Shown in pieces: positions 23,549 to 37,235 of a DNA stretch of 64,000 nt (position 1 is the stretch's first letter; every line of letters begins with the position of its first letter). The position numbers and the translations under genes are program-made. The notes under the pieces were generated by a model. That model did no database searches. It was not told where the DNA came from and worked only from the letters and a program-made list of their open reading frames with translations. The stretch is from Chionoecetes opilio. Lineage: Eukaryota; Arthropoda; Malacostraca; Decapoda; Majidae. The stretch covers positions 1-64,000 of the forward strand of contig JACEEZ010003822.1 in NCBI GenBank assembly GCA_016584305.1. The letters are read 5' to 3'.

Positions 23549-26519
23549 CAATTTGTAGGAAAACAGCTATATATCACCGATAACTAGCTAAAATTATTAA
23601 AAATAACACATTTTGAGGGTATAAAGCATTATCATAAGTTAAATTCCTTCTATTTATTATATAAAACTACAATATACAAGAAACTATGAAAAACACGTGC
23701 AATATACAATTGTATCACAATATAGAGTGTCAAACTCCTATTATAAGCTTACAGAAGTTTAAAATAGCATTTTCTAACGAAAACAACTATATTACCGTAT
23801 TTTGAATTTCTCTATCACAAAAAGTTCTGAATACTGTCAATTTTCCACATTTTTTAGCCTTTCAAAAATATATTAAAACACATGTAAAAACGTTGTTTTT
23901 AAGATTAAAATTAATACCTAAATTACATGAAAAATACATGTTTTAAGCTCATAATATTGTAAAGTATAGTTGTGTATAGGTGCTGAATAATGTCAAATTT
24001 CGAAATTTTTTAGCCCTTCAAAAATACGTTAAAATACTTGAAAAAACGTTGTTTTTAAGATTAAATTTGATACCTAGATTTTATGATATATACATATTTT
24101 TAGCTCATAGTATTGTAAAATATATTTGTGTAAAAGTACTTAATTTCAATTTTCGACATTTTTTAGCCTTTCGAAAAAACATTAAAACACTTGAAAAAAC
24201 GTTGTTTTTAAGATTAAAATGAATACCTAAATTCCATGAAAAATACATGTTTTAAGCTCATAATATTGTAAAATATAGTGAGTGGTGTAAAAGTGTATAA
24301 AAATGTCAAATATAGACATTTTTTAGCTTTTCAAAAATACATTAAAATACTTGAAAAAAGGTTGTAAGTAAGATTAAAATTGATACCTAAATTTCATAAA
24401 AAATACATATTTTTAGCTCTTAATTTTGTAAAATATAGTTGTAGCAAATATCAAAAAGCTATTCAGCTACAGATATAAAGGAATATACTTCAATTTGTAG
24501 AATAAAACAGGTCTTCACTGATAACTAGATAAAATTATTGAAAACACTACATTTTATGGGTTTATAGTAATATGATAAGTAAAACTGATTGTATATATAT
24601 ACAATAACGCTACAGTTTACAAGAAACTATGAAAAACGCTGGCAATATACCGTTATATCACAATAAATAACCTCTTACTCTTCTATTTTATAGCTTATGG
24701 TAATGGAAGTTGATAGGTGCAAATTATTCTAAAAAAAGGATTGTATACTTCAATTTGTAGAAAAACAGCTATATATCACCGATAACTAGCTAAAATTTTT
24801 GAAAAGAACACATTTTGAGGGTATAAAGCATTATCGTCAGGTAAATTCCTTGTATTTATGGTATAACACAACTATTTACGAGAAACTATGAAAAACACGT
24901 GAAATATACAATTGTATCATTATATGGAGTCTCAAACTCCTATTATAAGCTAACAAGTAGTTTAAAATAGCATTTTCTAACGAAAACAACTATAATACCA
25001 TATTTTGAATTTCTCTATCAAAAATAAGGCTGAATAATGTCAATTTTCGATATTTTTTAGACCTGCGAAAATACATTAAAACACTTCAAAAAAGTTGTTT
25101 ATAAGATTAAAATTAATACCTAAATTTCTTGAAAAATACATGTTGTAAGCTCATAATATTGTAAAATATAGTTGTGTAAAAGTGCTGAAAAATGTCAAAT
25201 TTCGACATTTTTAAGCCCTTGAAAAATACATGAAATACTTTAAACAACGTTGTTTTTAAGACTAAAATTGATACCTAAATTTTATGAATAATCCATATTT
25301 TTAGCTCATAATATTGTAAAATATAGTTGTGTAAATGTGCTTAATAATGTCAAATCTCGATATCTTTTAGCCTTTCAAAAATACATTAAAATACGTGAAA
25401 AAACATTGTTTTTAAGATTAAAATTGATACATAAATTTCATGATAAATACATATTTTTAGCTATTAATTTTGTAAAATATAGTTGTACCAAATATCAAAA
25501 GCTATTTAGCTACAGATATAAAGAAATATACTTCAATTTGTAGAAAAAAGCAACTCTTCACTGATAACTTGCTCAAATCATTGAAAACACTACATTTTAT
25601 GGGTTTATAGCAATATGATAAGTAAAACTACTTGTATATATACAATAACGCTACAGTTTACAAGAAATAATGAAAAACGCTTGCAATATACCGTTATATC
25701 ACAATAAATCATCTCTTACTCTTCTATTTATTAGCTTAATGTAATGTAAGCTACTTATAGGTGCAAATGATTCTAAAAAAATGATTGTATACTTCAGTTT
25801 GTAGGAAAACAGCTATATATAACCAATAACTAGCTAAAATCATTTAAAAGAACACATTTTGAGGGTATAAATCATTATCATATGATAAATTCCTTCTATT
25901 TATTATATAACACTACAATATACAAGAACCTATGAAAAACACGAGTAATATACAAATGTATCACAATATAGTCTCATTCTCCTATTATAAGCTAATAGTA
26001 GTTTAAAATAAAATTTTCTAACGAAAACAACTTAAATACCACATTTTTAATTTCTCTATCAAACAAAGGGCTGAATAATGTCAATTTTCGACATTTTTTA
26101 GCCTTTCAAAAATACATTAAAACATTTGAAAAAAAGTTGTTTATAAGATTAAAATGAATACTATATTTCAAGAAAAATACATGTTTAAAGCTCATAATAT
26201 TGTAAAATATAGTTGTGTAAAAGTGCATAATAATTTCGAATTTCGACATTTTTTAGCCATTAAAAAATACATTAAAATACTTGAAAAAACGTTATTTATA
26301 AGATTAAAATTGATATCTAAATTTCATAAAAAATACATATTTTTTGCTATTAATTTTGTAAAATATAGTTGTAGCAAATATCAAAAAGTTATTTAGCTAC
26401 CGATATAAAGGAATATACTTCAATTTGTAGAAAAAAAAAAGGTCTTCACTGATAACTAGATAAAATCACTGAAAGCACTACATTTTATTGGTTTATAGCA
26501 ATATGATAAGTAAAACTAC

Positions 26520-26533
26520 TTGTATATATACAA
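26520..26533 (+). repeat. A1 palindrome TTGTATATATACAA, example
   Basis: Perfect 14-bp palindrome, found once in the A1 half of most units. Some copies vary the first bases (for example CTTATATATATAC or AATTGTATATATAC). Confidence 0.85.
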
Positions 26534-26826
26534 TAACGCTACAGTTTAGAAGAAACTATGAAAAACGCTTGGAATATACAGTTATATCACAATAAATAAC
26601 CTCTTACTGTTATTATATTAGCTTAATTTTATGTAAGCTACTTATATGTGCAAATTATTTAAAAAAAAGGATTGTATACCTAAATTTGTAGAAAAACAAC
26701 TATATATCACCGATAACTAGCTAAAATCATTGAAAAGAACACATTTTGAGGGTATAAAGCATTATCGTAGAGTAAATTCTTTCTATTTATGATATGACAC
26801 AACAATTTACAAGAGACTATGAAAAA

Positions 26827-26848
26827 CACGTGAAATATACAATTGTAT
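26827..26848 (+). repeat. A2 CACGTG site and ATACAATTGTAT palindrome, example
   Basis: CACGTG (26827-26832) and, four bases on, a perfect 12-bp palindrome (26837-26848). The A1 counterpart reads CGCTTG and lacks both, so these motifs are specific to A2. CACGTG is a classic E-box for bHLH proteins; binding here is not shown by the sequence. Confidence 0.75.
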
Positions 26849-29000
26849 CACAATATAGAGTCTCAAACTCCTATTATAAGCTAACAAGTAGTTTAAAATA
26901 GCATTTTCTAACGAAAACAACTATTATACCACATTTTGAATTTCTCTATCAAAAAAAGGGCTGTGTAATGTCAATTTTCGCCATATTTTAGCCTTTCAAA
27001 AATACATTAAAACACTTGAAAAAAACGTTGTTTTTAAGATTAAAATTGATACCTAAATTTTATGACAAATACATATTTATAGCTCATAATATTGTAATAT
27101 ATAGTTGTGTAAAAGTGCTGAATAATGCCAAATGTCGACATTTTTTAGCCTTTCAAAAATACATTAAAAAACTTGAAAAAACGTTGTTTCTAATATTAAA
27201 ATTGATATCTAAATTTCATGAAAAATAAATGTTTTAAGCTCATAATATTGTAAAATATAGTTGTGAAAAAGTGCTTGATTATGTCAAATTTCGAAATTTT
27301 TTAGCCCTTCAAAAATACCTTAAAATGCTTGCAAAAATATTGTTTTAAGATTAAAATTGATACCTAAATTTCATGAAAAATACATATTTTTTGCTATTAA
27401 TTTTGTAAAATATAGTTGTCGCAAATATCGAAAAGCTATTTAGCTACCGTTATAAAGGAATATACTTCATTTTGTAGAAAAAAACAGGTCTTCACTGATA
27501 ACTAGCTAAAATAATTGAAAACACTACATTTTATGGGTTTATAGCAATATGAAAAGTAAAACTACTTGTATATATACAATAACGCTACAGTTTACAAGAA
27601 ATAATGAAAAACGCTTGCAATATACCGTTATATCACAATAAATAACCTCTTACTCTTCTATTTTATAGCTTAATGTAATGTAAGCGACTTATAGAATCAA
27701 ATTATTCTAAAAAAAGGATTGTATACTTCAATTTGTAGAAAAACAGCTATATATCACCGATAACCAGCTAAAATCATTGAAAAGAACACATTTTGAGGGT
27801 ATAAAGCATTATCGTAAGGTAAATTTCTTGTATTTATGATATAACACAACAATTTACAACAGACTATGAAAAACACGTGAAATATACAATTGTATCACAA
27901 TATAGAGTCTCAAAGTCCTATTATAAGCTAACAAGTAGTTTAAAATAGCATTTTCTAACGAAAACAACTATAATACAACATTTTGAATTTCTCTATCAAA
28001 AAAAGGGCAGAATAATGTCAAATTTCGACATTTTTTAGCCCCTGAAAAATACATAAAAAAATTGAAAAAACGTTGTTTTTAAGATTAAATTTGATACCTA
28101 AATTTAATAAATAATACATATATTTAGCTCATAATATTTTAAAAATACAGTTGTGTAAAAGTGCTTAATAATGTGAGATTTCGACATTTTTTAGCCTTTC
28201 AAAAATACATTAAAATACTTGCAAAAACATTGTTTTTAAGATTAAAATTGATACCTAAATTTCATGAAAATACATATTTTTAGCTATTAATTTTGTAAAA
28301 TATACTTGTAGCAATTATCAAAAGCTATTTAGCTACAGATAAATAGAAATATACTTCAATTTGTAGAAAAAAACAACTCTTCACTGCTAACTTGCTAAAA
28401 TCATTGAAAACACTACATTTAATGGGTTTATAGCAATATGATAAGTAAAACTACTTGTATATATACAATAACGCTACAGTTTACATGAAATTATGAAAAA
28501 CGCTTGCAATATACCGTTATATCAAAATAAATAACCTCTTACTCTTCTATTTTATAGCTTAATGTAATGTAAGCTACTTATAGGTTCAAATTATTCTAAA
28601 AAAAGGATTGTATACTTCAATTTGTAGAAAAACAGCTATATATCACCGATAACTAGCTAAAATCATTGAAAAGAACACATTTTGAGGGTATAAAGCATTA
28701 TCGTAAGGTAATTTCCTTCTATTTATGATACAACACAATTATTTACGAGAGACTATGAAAAACACGTGAAATATACAATTGTATCACAATATAGAGTCTC
28801 AAACTCCTATTATAAGCTAACAAGTAGTTTAAAATAGCATTTTCTAACGAAAACAACTATAATACCTTATTTTGAATTTCTCTATCAAAAATAAGGCTGA
28901 ATAATGTCAATTTTCGATATTTTTTAGCCTTTCATAAATACATTAAAAGACTTGCAAAGAAGTTGTTTTTAATATTAAAATTAATACCTTAATTTCATGA

Positions 29001-29060
29001 AAAATATAAAATACATTAATACATACATAAAATACATAAAATATACATAAAATACATTAA
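29001..29060 (+). repeat. ACATAAAATA tract inside a B block (lineage marker)
   Basis: Within a B block, the sequence after TTTCATG becomes a run of imperfect ACATAAAATAC-type repeats before rejoining normal B sequence. The same tract recurs near 34055, 56135, 60941 and 62102, always followed by similar B variants, and so marks one sub-lineage of units. Confidence 0.82.
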
Positions 29061-30240
29061 AATACTTGAAAAAACGTTGTTTTTAAGATTAAAATTAATG
29101 TCTAAATTACATGAGAAATGCATGTTTTAAGGTCATAATATGGTAAAGTATAGTTGTGTAAAAGTGCTGAATAATGTCAAATTTCAATATTTTTTAGCAC
29201 TTCAAAAATACATTAAAACACTTGAAAAAACGTTGTTTTTAACATTAAAATGAATACCTAAATTTCATGAAAAATACATATTTTAAGCTCATAATATTGT
29301 AAAATATAGTGGTGTAAAAGTGCATAAAAATGTCAAATTTCGTCATTTTTTAGCCTTTCAAAAATACATTAAAATACTTGAAAAAACGTTGTTTATAAGA
29401 TTAAAAATGCTACCTAAATTTCTTAAAAAATACATATTTTTAGCTATTAATTTTGTAAAATATAGTTGTAGCAAATATGAAAAAGCTATTTAGCCACCGA
29501 TATAAAGGAATATACTTCAATTTGTAGAAAAAAACAGGTCTTCACTGATAACTAGCTAAAATCATTGAAAACACTACATTTTATGGGTTTATAGCAATAT
29601 GATAAGTAAAACTACTTATATATATACAATAACGCTACAGTTTACAAGAAACTATGAAAAGCGCTTGCAATATACAGTTAATATCACAATAAATAACCTC
29701 TTACTCTTCTCTTTTATAGCTTAATGTAATGTAAGCTACTTATAGGTGCAAATTATTCTAAAAAAAGGATTGTATACTTCTATTTGTAGGAAAACAGCTA
29801 TATATCACCGATAACTAGCTAAAATCATTGAATTGAACACATTTTGAGGGTATAAAGCATTATCATAAGTTAAATTCCTTCTATTTATTATATAACACAA
29901 CAATATACAAGAACCTATAAAAAACACGTGTAATATACAAATGTATCACAATATAGAGTCTCAAACTCCTAATATAAGCTTACAGTAATTTAAAATAGCA
30001 TTTTCTAACGAAAACAACTATAATAACATATTTTGAATTTCTCTATCAAAAAAAGGGCTGAACAATGTCAAATTTCAACATTTTTTAGCCCTTCACAAAT
30101 ACATTAAAATACTTGAAAACATGTTGTTTTTAAGATTAAAATTGATTCCTAAATTTTATGAAAAAAACATATTTTTTAGCTCATAGTATTGTAAAATATA
30201 GTTGTATAAAAGTGCTGAATAATGTCAAATTTCGACATTT

Positions 30241-32640
30241 TTAAGCCTTCAAAAATACATTAAAACAATTGAAAAACGTGTAACATTAAAATTCACAAAA
30301 TTTCATGAAAAATACATGTGTTAAGCTTATAATATTGTAAATTATAGTGGTTAAAAATGCATAATATGTCAAATTTTTTCTCATTTTTTAGCCTTAAAAA
30401 TCATTAAAATACTTGAAAAACGTTTGTTTATAAGATTAAAATGATACCTAAATTTTATAAAAAAACATTTTTTACTATAATTTTGTAAAATTTCTGATAC
30501 AAATATGAAAGCTATTTAGAACCGATATAAAGGAAATAATTAATTTATAGAAAAAAATCAGGTCTTCCTGAAAACTAGCTAAAATCATTGAAAAACACAT
30601 TTTATGGGTTTATAGCAATTGATAAAAAAACTATTGTTATATACAATATGCTACAGTTTACAAGAAACTATGAAAAACGCTTGCAAACCGTATAACAGAA
30701 AATTAAGTTAACTTATCTATTTATAGCTTAATGAATGAAAATATGTGAAATATTCTAAAATAGGATGTTATACTAATGTAAAAACAAGCTATTATCACGA
30801 TAACTAGTTAAAAAATTGAAAGAACAATTTAGGCTTAAACATTAATCAATTTAAATTCTTTTTATTATATAAATGTACATTATACAAATGAAATATTGAA
30901 AAAACAGATGTAACATCAATTTGTAAATCACAATATAGAGTTCAAAACTGTAAAGCTTACAGAAGTAAAATACATTTTAAAAAGCAACATATACTTAATT
31001 TAATTTCTTATCAAAAATTTCTGATAATGTCAATTTTCATAATTTAGTCAATTAAAAATTGTAAAACATGAAAATCTTAGTATTTTAAATTAAAATTATA
31101 CTAGATTTTATGACAAATACATATTTATAGTTAATATTGTAATATATATTGAAAAGTGCTGAATAATGCCAAATTTGACATTTTTTAGCCTTCAAAAGTA
31201 CATTAAAAAACTTGAAAAACGTTGTTAAATTAATATAATTTTAATAAATTATCATGAAATATACATTATTGAAAACTTAATATTTAAAATATGCATTGTT
31301 GTACAAAAATCTTAGAATTATGATACAAATTCAATTTTTACCCTTCAAAAATTAACTAAAATTCTAAAAACATTGTTTTAAGTTAAATTTTAAACTAATT
31401 TCATAATAATTATTTTTTATTAAATTTTGATAATAATTGTCGAAATATTCGAAAAGCATTTTAAACTTAAAAGTTAACTAATTTCAATTTGAAAAATAAT
31501 AGTCTTCATGATAACTAGCTAAAATAATTTGAAAACTATTTTTGCAATATCGAAATTATTAAGCTTAAAATAAAGTAATAATTATAAAGAACAGTTTACA
31601 AGAACTATAAAAATTGCAAATATACCATTATTTAATAAATATATAACTCTATTTTATATTAAATTAAGTAGTTAAGTACTTATAAGTGAACATTTCAAAA
31701 AAGATTTATACTCAATTTAGAAAATACTATTTATAGTATAATGAGCTAAAATCATTGCAAAAAAACACATTTAGAGGATAAAGCATTATTAAGAAAATTC
31801 CTTATTTATATATAACACTAAAATATACAAAAAACTATGAAACAGTCAATACATTAATAAATTTAATTATATCAAACTCCTAATATAAAGTAAAAGTTAA
31901 AAAAGCAATTTCAACGTAAGCATATATTAACCGTATTTTAATTTACTTATCAGAAAATTTCAATAAGTCAATTTTCATAGTTTTTAGCACTATCATAACG
32001 TCATTAAAACACTTTAAAAAGTAGTTTTAAGCTTAAAATTATACTAATTTTACATAATATTTATAAAATATTGTAATAAATTGTTTAAACTTGAAATAAC
32101 CAAATTTACATATATTTTAGCCTTCAAATTACATAAAATTGATAAAATGTTGTTTTAATATAAAATTGATATCTAATTTCATAAAAATACTTTTAGCTCA
32201 AATATTGTAAAATATATTGTGAAAAAGTGTTGATTATGTAAATTGAAATTTTTACCTTCAAAAATACTTAATGCTGAAATAATTTTAGTTTAAAAGTTAA
32301 AATTGATCTAAATTTTATGAAAAAATTATTTTTATTAATTTTGAAAAAATTTTTTCAAAATATCGAAAAGTTATTAAATCTGTATAAAGGAATATTTTTC
32401 AATTTGTAGAAAAAAAGGTCTTACTGATAATGCTAAAATATTGAAAACTACATTTTATGGTTATAGCATATAAAATAATAATTTGTAATAAAACAGTCTT
32501 ACTGTTTACATAAAAATAAAAACGACTTAAATATACGTTTATATACAATAAAAACTCTTACTCTTCTATTTTATAGCTTAATTAATGTAAGACTTAAAGA
32601 GTCAAATTATTCTAAAAAAAGGATTGTATACTTCAATTTT
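30241..32640 (+). repeat. Eroded satellite segment
   Basis: The same repeat in the same order, but with many small deletions and loss of G and C. Diagnostic variants tie it to clean sequence upstream. ATGACAAATACATATTTATAG and AATGCCAAAT near 31110-31175 match 27061-27135. The variant GTGAAAAAGTG..TGATTATG of 27264 reappears near 32220. Either very decayed units or a poor consensus of mis-stacked reads. No gene is seen. Confidence 0.8.
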
Positions 32641-35600
32641 AGAAAAACAGTAAATACCGATAACCAGCTAAATCATTGAAAAAAACATTTTGAGGGTATA
32701 AAGCATTATCGTAAGGTAAATTCCTTGTATTTATGATATAACACAACAATTTACAAGAGACTATGAAAAGCACGTGAAATATACAATTGTATCACAATAT
32801 AGAGTCTCAAACTCCTATTATAAGCTAACAAGTAGTTTAAAATAGCATTTTCTAACGAAAACAACTATAATACAACATTTTGAATTTCTCTATCAAAAAA
32901 AGGGCAGAATAATGTCAATTTTCGAAATTTTTTAGCCCTACAAAAATACATTAAAACACTTGAAAAAACGTTGTTTGTAAGATTAAAATTAATACCTAAA
33001 TTTCATGAAAAATACATGTTTTAAGCTCATAATAATATAAAATATAGTTGTGTAAAAGTGCTGAATAATGTCAAATTTCGACATTTTTTAGCCCCTGAAA
33101 AATAAATTAAAAAATTGAAAAAATGTTGTTTTTAGGATTAAAATTGATACCTAAATTTTATAAATAATACATATATTTAGCTCATAATATTTTAAAAATA
33201 CAGTTGTGTAAAAGTGCTTAATAATGTGAAATTTCGACATTTTTTAGCCCTTCAAAAATACATTAAAATACTTGCAAAAACATTGTTTTTATGATTAAAA
33301 TTGATACCTAAATATCATGAAAAATACATATTTTTAGCTATTAATTTTGTAAAATATAGTTGTAGCAAATATCAAAAGCTATTTGGCTACAGATATAAAG
33401 AAATATACTTCAATTTGTAGAAAAAAAAACCTCTTCACTGATAACTTGCTAAAATCATTGAAAACACTACATTTTATGGGTTTATAGCAATATAATAAGT
33501 AAAACTACTTGTATATATACAATAACGCTACAGTTTACAAAAAATTATGAAAAACGCATGCAATATACCGTTATATCACAATAAATAACCTCTTACTCTT
33601 CTATTTATTAGCTTAATGTAATGTAAGCTACTTATAGGTGCAAATGATTCTAAAAATAGGATTGTATACATCAATTTTTAGGAAAACAGCTATATATCAC
33701 CGATAATAAGCTAAAATCATTGAAAAGAACACATTTTGAGGGTATAAAGCATTATCATAAGTTAAATTCCTTCTATTTATTTTATAAAACAACAATATAC
33801 AAGAAATTATGAAAAACACGTGCAATATACAATTGTATCACAATATAGAGTCTCAAACTCCTATTATAAGCTAACAAGTAGTTTAAAATAGCATTTTCTA
33901 ACGAAAACAACTATAATACCATATTTTGAATTTCTCTATCAAAAATAAGGCTGAATAATGTCAGTTTTCGATATTTTTTAGCTTTTCATAAATACATTAA
34001 AAGACTTGAAAAAAAGTTGTTTTTAAGATTAAAATTAATACCTAAATTTCATGAAAAATATAAAATACACTAATACATACATAAAATACATAAAATATAC
34101 ATAAAATACATTAAAAAACTTGAAAAAACGTTGTTTTTAAGATTAAAATTAATACCTAAATTACATGAGAAATACATGTTTTAAGCTCATAATTTTGTAA
34201 AATATAGAGGTGTAAAAGTGCATAATAATGTCAAATTTCGTCATTTTTTAGCCTTTCAAAAATACATTAAAATACTTGAAAAAACGTTGTTTATAAGATT
34301 AAAATTGATACCTAAATTTCATAAAAAATACATATTTTTAGCTATTAACTTTGTAAAATATAGTTGTAGCAAATATCAAAAAGCTATTTAGCTACCGATA
34401 TAAAGGAATATACTTCAATTTGTAGAAAAAAAACCGGTCTTCACTGTTAACTAGCTAAAATCATTGAAAACACTACATATTATGGGTTTATAGCCATATA
34501 ATTATTAAAACTAATTGTATATATACAATAACGCTGCTACAGTTTACAAGAAACTATGAAAAACGCTTGCAATATACTGTTAAATCACAATAAATAACCT
34601 CTTACCCTTCTATTTTATAGCTTAATGTAATGTAAGCTACTTATAGGTGCAAATTATTCTAAAAAAAGAATTGTATACTTCAATTTGTAGAAAAACAGCT
34701 ATATATCATCGATAACTAGCTAAAATCACTGAAAAAAACACATTTTAGGGTATGAAGCATTATCGTAAGGTAAATTCCTTCTATTTATGATATAACACAA
34801 CAATTTAATAGAGACTATGATAAACACGTGATATATACAATTGTATCACAATATAGAGTCTCAAACTCCTATTATATAGTAACAAGAAGTTTAAAATAGC
34901 AATTTCTAACGAAAACAACTATAATACCACATTTTGAATATCTCTATCAAAAAAAGGGATGAATAATGTCAATTTTCGACATTTTTTAGCCTTTCGAAAA
35001 TACATTAAAACACTTGAAAAAACGTTGATTTTAAGATTAAAATGAATACCTAAATTTCATGAAAAATACATGTTTTAAGCTCATAATATTGTAAAATATA
35101 GTTGTGTAAAAGTGCTGAATAATGTTAAATTTCGACATTTTATAGCCTATGAAAAATACATTAAAATACTTGAAAAAACGTTGTTTATAAGATTAAAATT
35201 GATACCTAAATTTCATGAAAAATACATATTTTTAGCTATTAATTTTGTAAAATATAGTTGAAGCAAATATCAAAAGCTATTTAGCTACAAATATAAAGAA
35301 ATATACTTCAATTTGTAGAAAAAAACAGGTCTTCACTGATAACTAGCTAAAATCATTGAAAACACTACATTTTATGGGTTTATAGGAATATGATAAGTAA
35401 AACTACTTATATATATACAATAACGCTACAGTTTACAAGAAACTATGAAAAACGCTTGCAATATACCGTTAATATCACAATAAATAACCTCTTACTCTTC
35501 TATTTATTAGCTTAATGTAATGTAAGCTACTTAGAGGTGCAAATTATTATAAAAAAAGGATTGTATACTCCAATTTGTAGGAAAACAGCTATATATCACC

Positions 35601-36633
35601 GATAACTATCTAAAATCATTGAAAAGAACACATTTTGAGGGCATAAAGCATTATCATAAGTTAAATTCCTTCTATTTATTATATAACACTACAAGAACCT
35701 ATAAAAAACACGTGTAATATACAAATGTATCACAATATAGAATCTCAAACTGCTTACAGTAATTTAAAATAGCATTTTCTAACGAAAACAACTATAATAC
35801 CATATTTTGAATTTTTCTATCAAAAAAAGGGCTGAACAATGTCAAATTTCGACATTTTTTAGCCCTTCACAAATACATTAAAATACTTGAAAAAATGTTG
35901 TTTTTAAGATTAAAATTGATTCGTAAATTTTATGAAAAAAACATATTTCTTAGCTCATAGATTTGTAAAATATAGTGGTATAAAAGTGCTGAATAATGTC
36001 AAATTTCGACATTTTTAGGCCTTCAAAAATACATTAAAACACTTGAAAAAACGTTGTTTTTAACATTAAAATGAATACCTAAATTTCATGAAAAATACAT
36101 GTGTTAAGCTTATAATATTGTAAATTATAGTGGGCTAAAAGTGCATAATAATGTCAAATTTCGTCATTTTTTAGCCTTTCAAAAATACATTAAAATACTT
36201 GAAAAAACGTTGTTTATAAGATTAAAATTGATACCGAAATTTCATAAAAAATACATATTTTTAACTATTAATTTTGTAAAATATAGTTGTAGCAAATATG
36301 AAAAAGCTATTTAGCCATCGATATAAAGGAATATACTTCAATTTATAGAAAAAAAACAGGTCTTCACTGATAACTAGCTAAAATCATTGAAAACACTACA
36401 TTTTAAGGGTTTATAGCAATATGATTAGTAAAACTAATTGTATATATACAATAACGCTACAGTTTACAAGAAACTATGAAAAACGCTTGCAATATACCGT
36501 TATATCACAATAAATAAGCTCGTACTCTTCTATTTTATAGCTTAATGTAATGTAAGCTACTTATAGGTGCAAATTATTCTAAAAAAAGGATTGTGTACTT
36601 CAATTTGTAGAAAAACAGCTATATATCACCAAT
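32641..36633 (+). repeat. Clean satellite array up to the first retrotransposon fragment
   Basis: Units with landmarks near 33382, 34386, 35280 and 36310. The segment around 34.1-35.5 kb shares rare variants (GCTGCTACAG, CTATTATATAGTAACAAG) with 43.5-44.8 kb. No gene is seen; the small plus-strand frame across the right boundary runs from satellite into the antisense of the retrotransposon. Confidence 0.93.
36624..36633 (+). repeat. Target-site duplication, copy 1, left
   Basis: TATCACCAAT, repeated exactly at 37226-37235. It is a variant of the satellite sequence TATCACCGATAACTAG. Confidence 0.85.
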
Positions 36634-37225
36634 ATCAATCAATCATTGGGGGCATACTCCGGGGGGCGCGTCGTCTCGCCCACCCTACGACGCCACTCCC
36701 GGGGGTTAGCACGCGCGAGTTCCCATGCAGGCTCCTTTCCCATACCGAGCAGCTCTCGACAAGAAACATCAACTTGCCTCAGCCACGAGCCTTGTGGGCG
36801 CCCCCTTGGCCTCCTCCACGCCGGATTGTCTCTTACAGATACAACCCGATGGGAAGGATCGGTTTCAGGGTAGCGTGCTACATGCCCATATAGCCGAAGT
36901 AGGCGCTGACGGACTATGCAGGTTATAGGCCTCGATTCAGTCTCACGGTGCAATTGCTGATTTGACACGTAATCATCCCAGCGATACGCAATGATTCTGC
37001 AAAGACACTTATTACCAAAGACATTGATTCGTCTCTTCAAGTCACTATTTATTGTCCATGTCTCACAACCATAGAGTAAGACAGGTATCACAAGCGACTT
37101 GAAGATCCGGATCTTTGTCCTCCTGCACAGGTACCGACAACGCCAAATACTCCCGCTGAGCTAGTCCATAACACCGTGGGCTATGCCAATCCGCCGTAAG
37201 ACTTCTTGACGGCGATTATTATGAC
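36634..37225 (-). mobile_element. 5'-truncated non-LTR retrotransposon fragment, copy 1
   Basis: A 592-bp, visibly GC-richer insert flanked by the 10-bp duplication TATCACCAAT, lying on the minus strand. It holds only the last part of a reverse-transcriptase polyprotein and a very short AATGATTGATTGAT 3' tail containing the stop codon. Target duplication, 5' truncation and a short microsatellite-like 3' end fit a LINE. The near-absent 3' UTR is like RTE-type elements, but the clade is not certain. Confidence 0.88.
36639..37223 (-). pseudogene. C-terminal piece of LINE reverse-transcriptase protein, with nonsense codon
   Basis: Reading on the minus strand, it begins mid-protein after the truncation point and runs to a TGA at the left end. 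Recognisable parts are IPVLLYGCETWT, GNKCL.RII.YRWDDY, RLLRLYGHVARY and PAWRRPRGRPQGSW, ending EYAPND. These resemble the region after the reverse-transcriptase domain in many animal LINE proteins; the catalytic core is absent. A TAG at 37161-37163 replaces a serine codon (TCG) present in copy 2, so the frame is closed near its start. The fragment cannot make an active enzyme. Plus-strand open frames over the same bases are antisense shadows. Confidence 0.85.
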
Positions 37226-37235
37226 TATCACCAAT
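37226..37235 (+). repeat. Target-site duplication, copy 1, right
   Basis: TATCACCAAT, after which A2 continues as AACTAGCTAAAATCTTTG. TCTTTG instead of the usual TCATTG is shared with copy 2. Confidence 0.85.

Larger units (their letters stand above)
10441..30240 (+). repeat. Clean satellite array, about 19 units
   Basis: Unit landmarks lie near 11126, 12171, 12759, 13800, 14835, 15247, 16279, 17325, 18216, 19091, 20136, 21326, 22378, 22941, 24462, 25505, 26392, 27439, 28328 and 29489. Spacings cluster at about 0.89 kb (two B blocks), 1.04 kb (three) and 1.19 kb (four). Exceptions of 412, 563, 588 and 1521 bp mark unequal-exchange junctions listed separately. Open frames here repeat a 52-residue pattern and are by-products of the repeat. 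No gene is seen. Confidence 0.95.

Noticed and set aside
36567..36928. Plus-strand open frames over the LINE fragment (also at 48161-48519)
   Set aside because: They are antisense to the clear minus-strand reverse-transcriptase C-terminal frame. Their length comes from the higher G+C of the insert.
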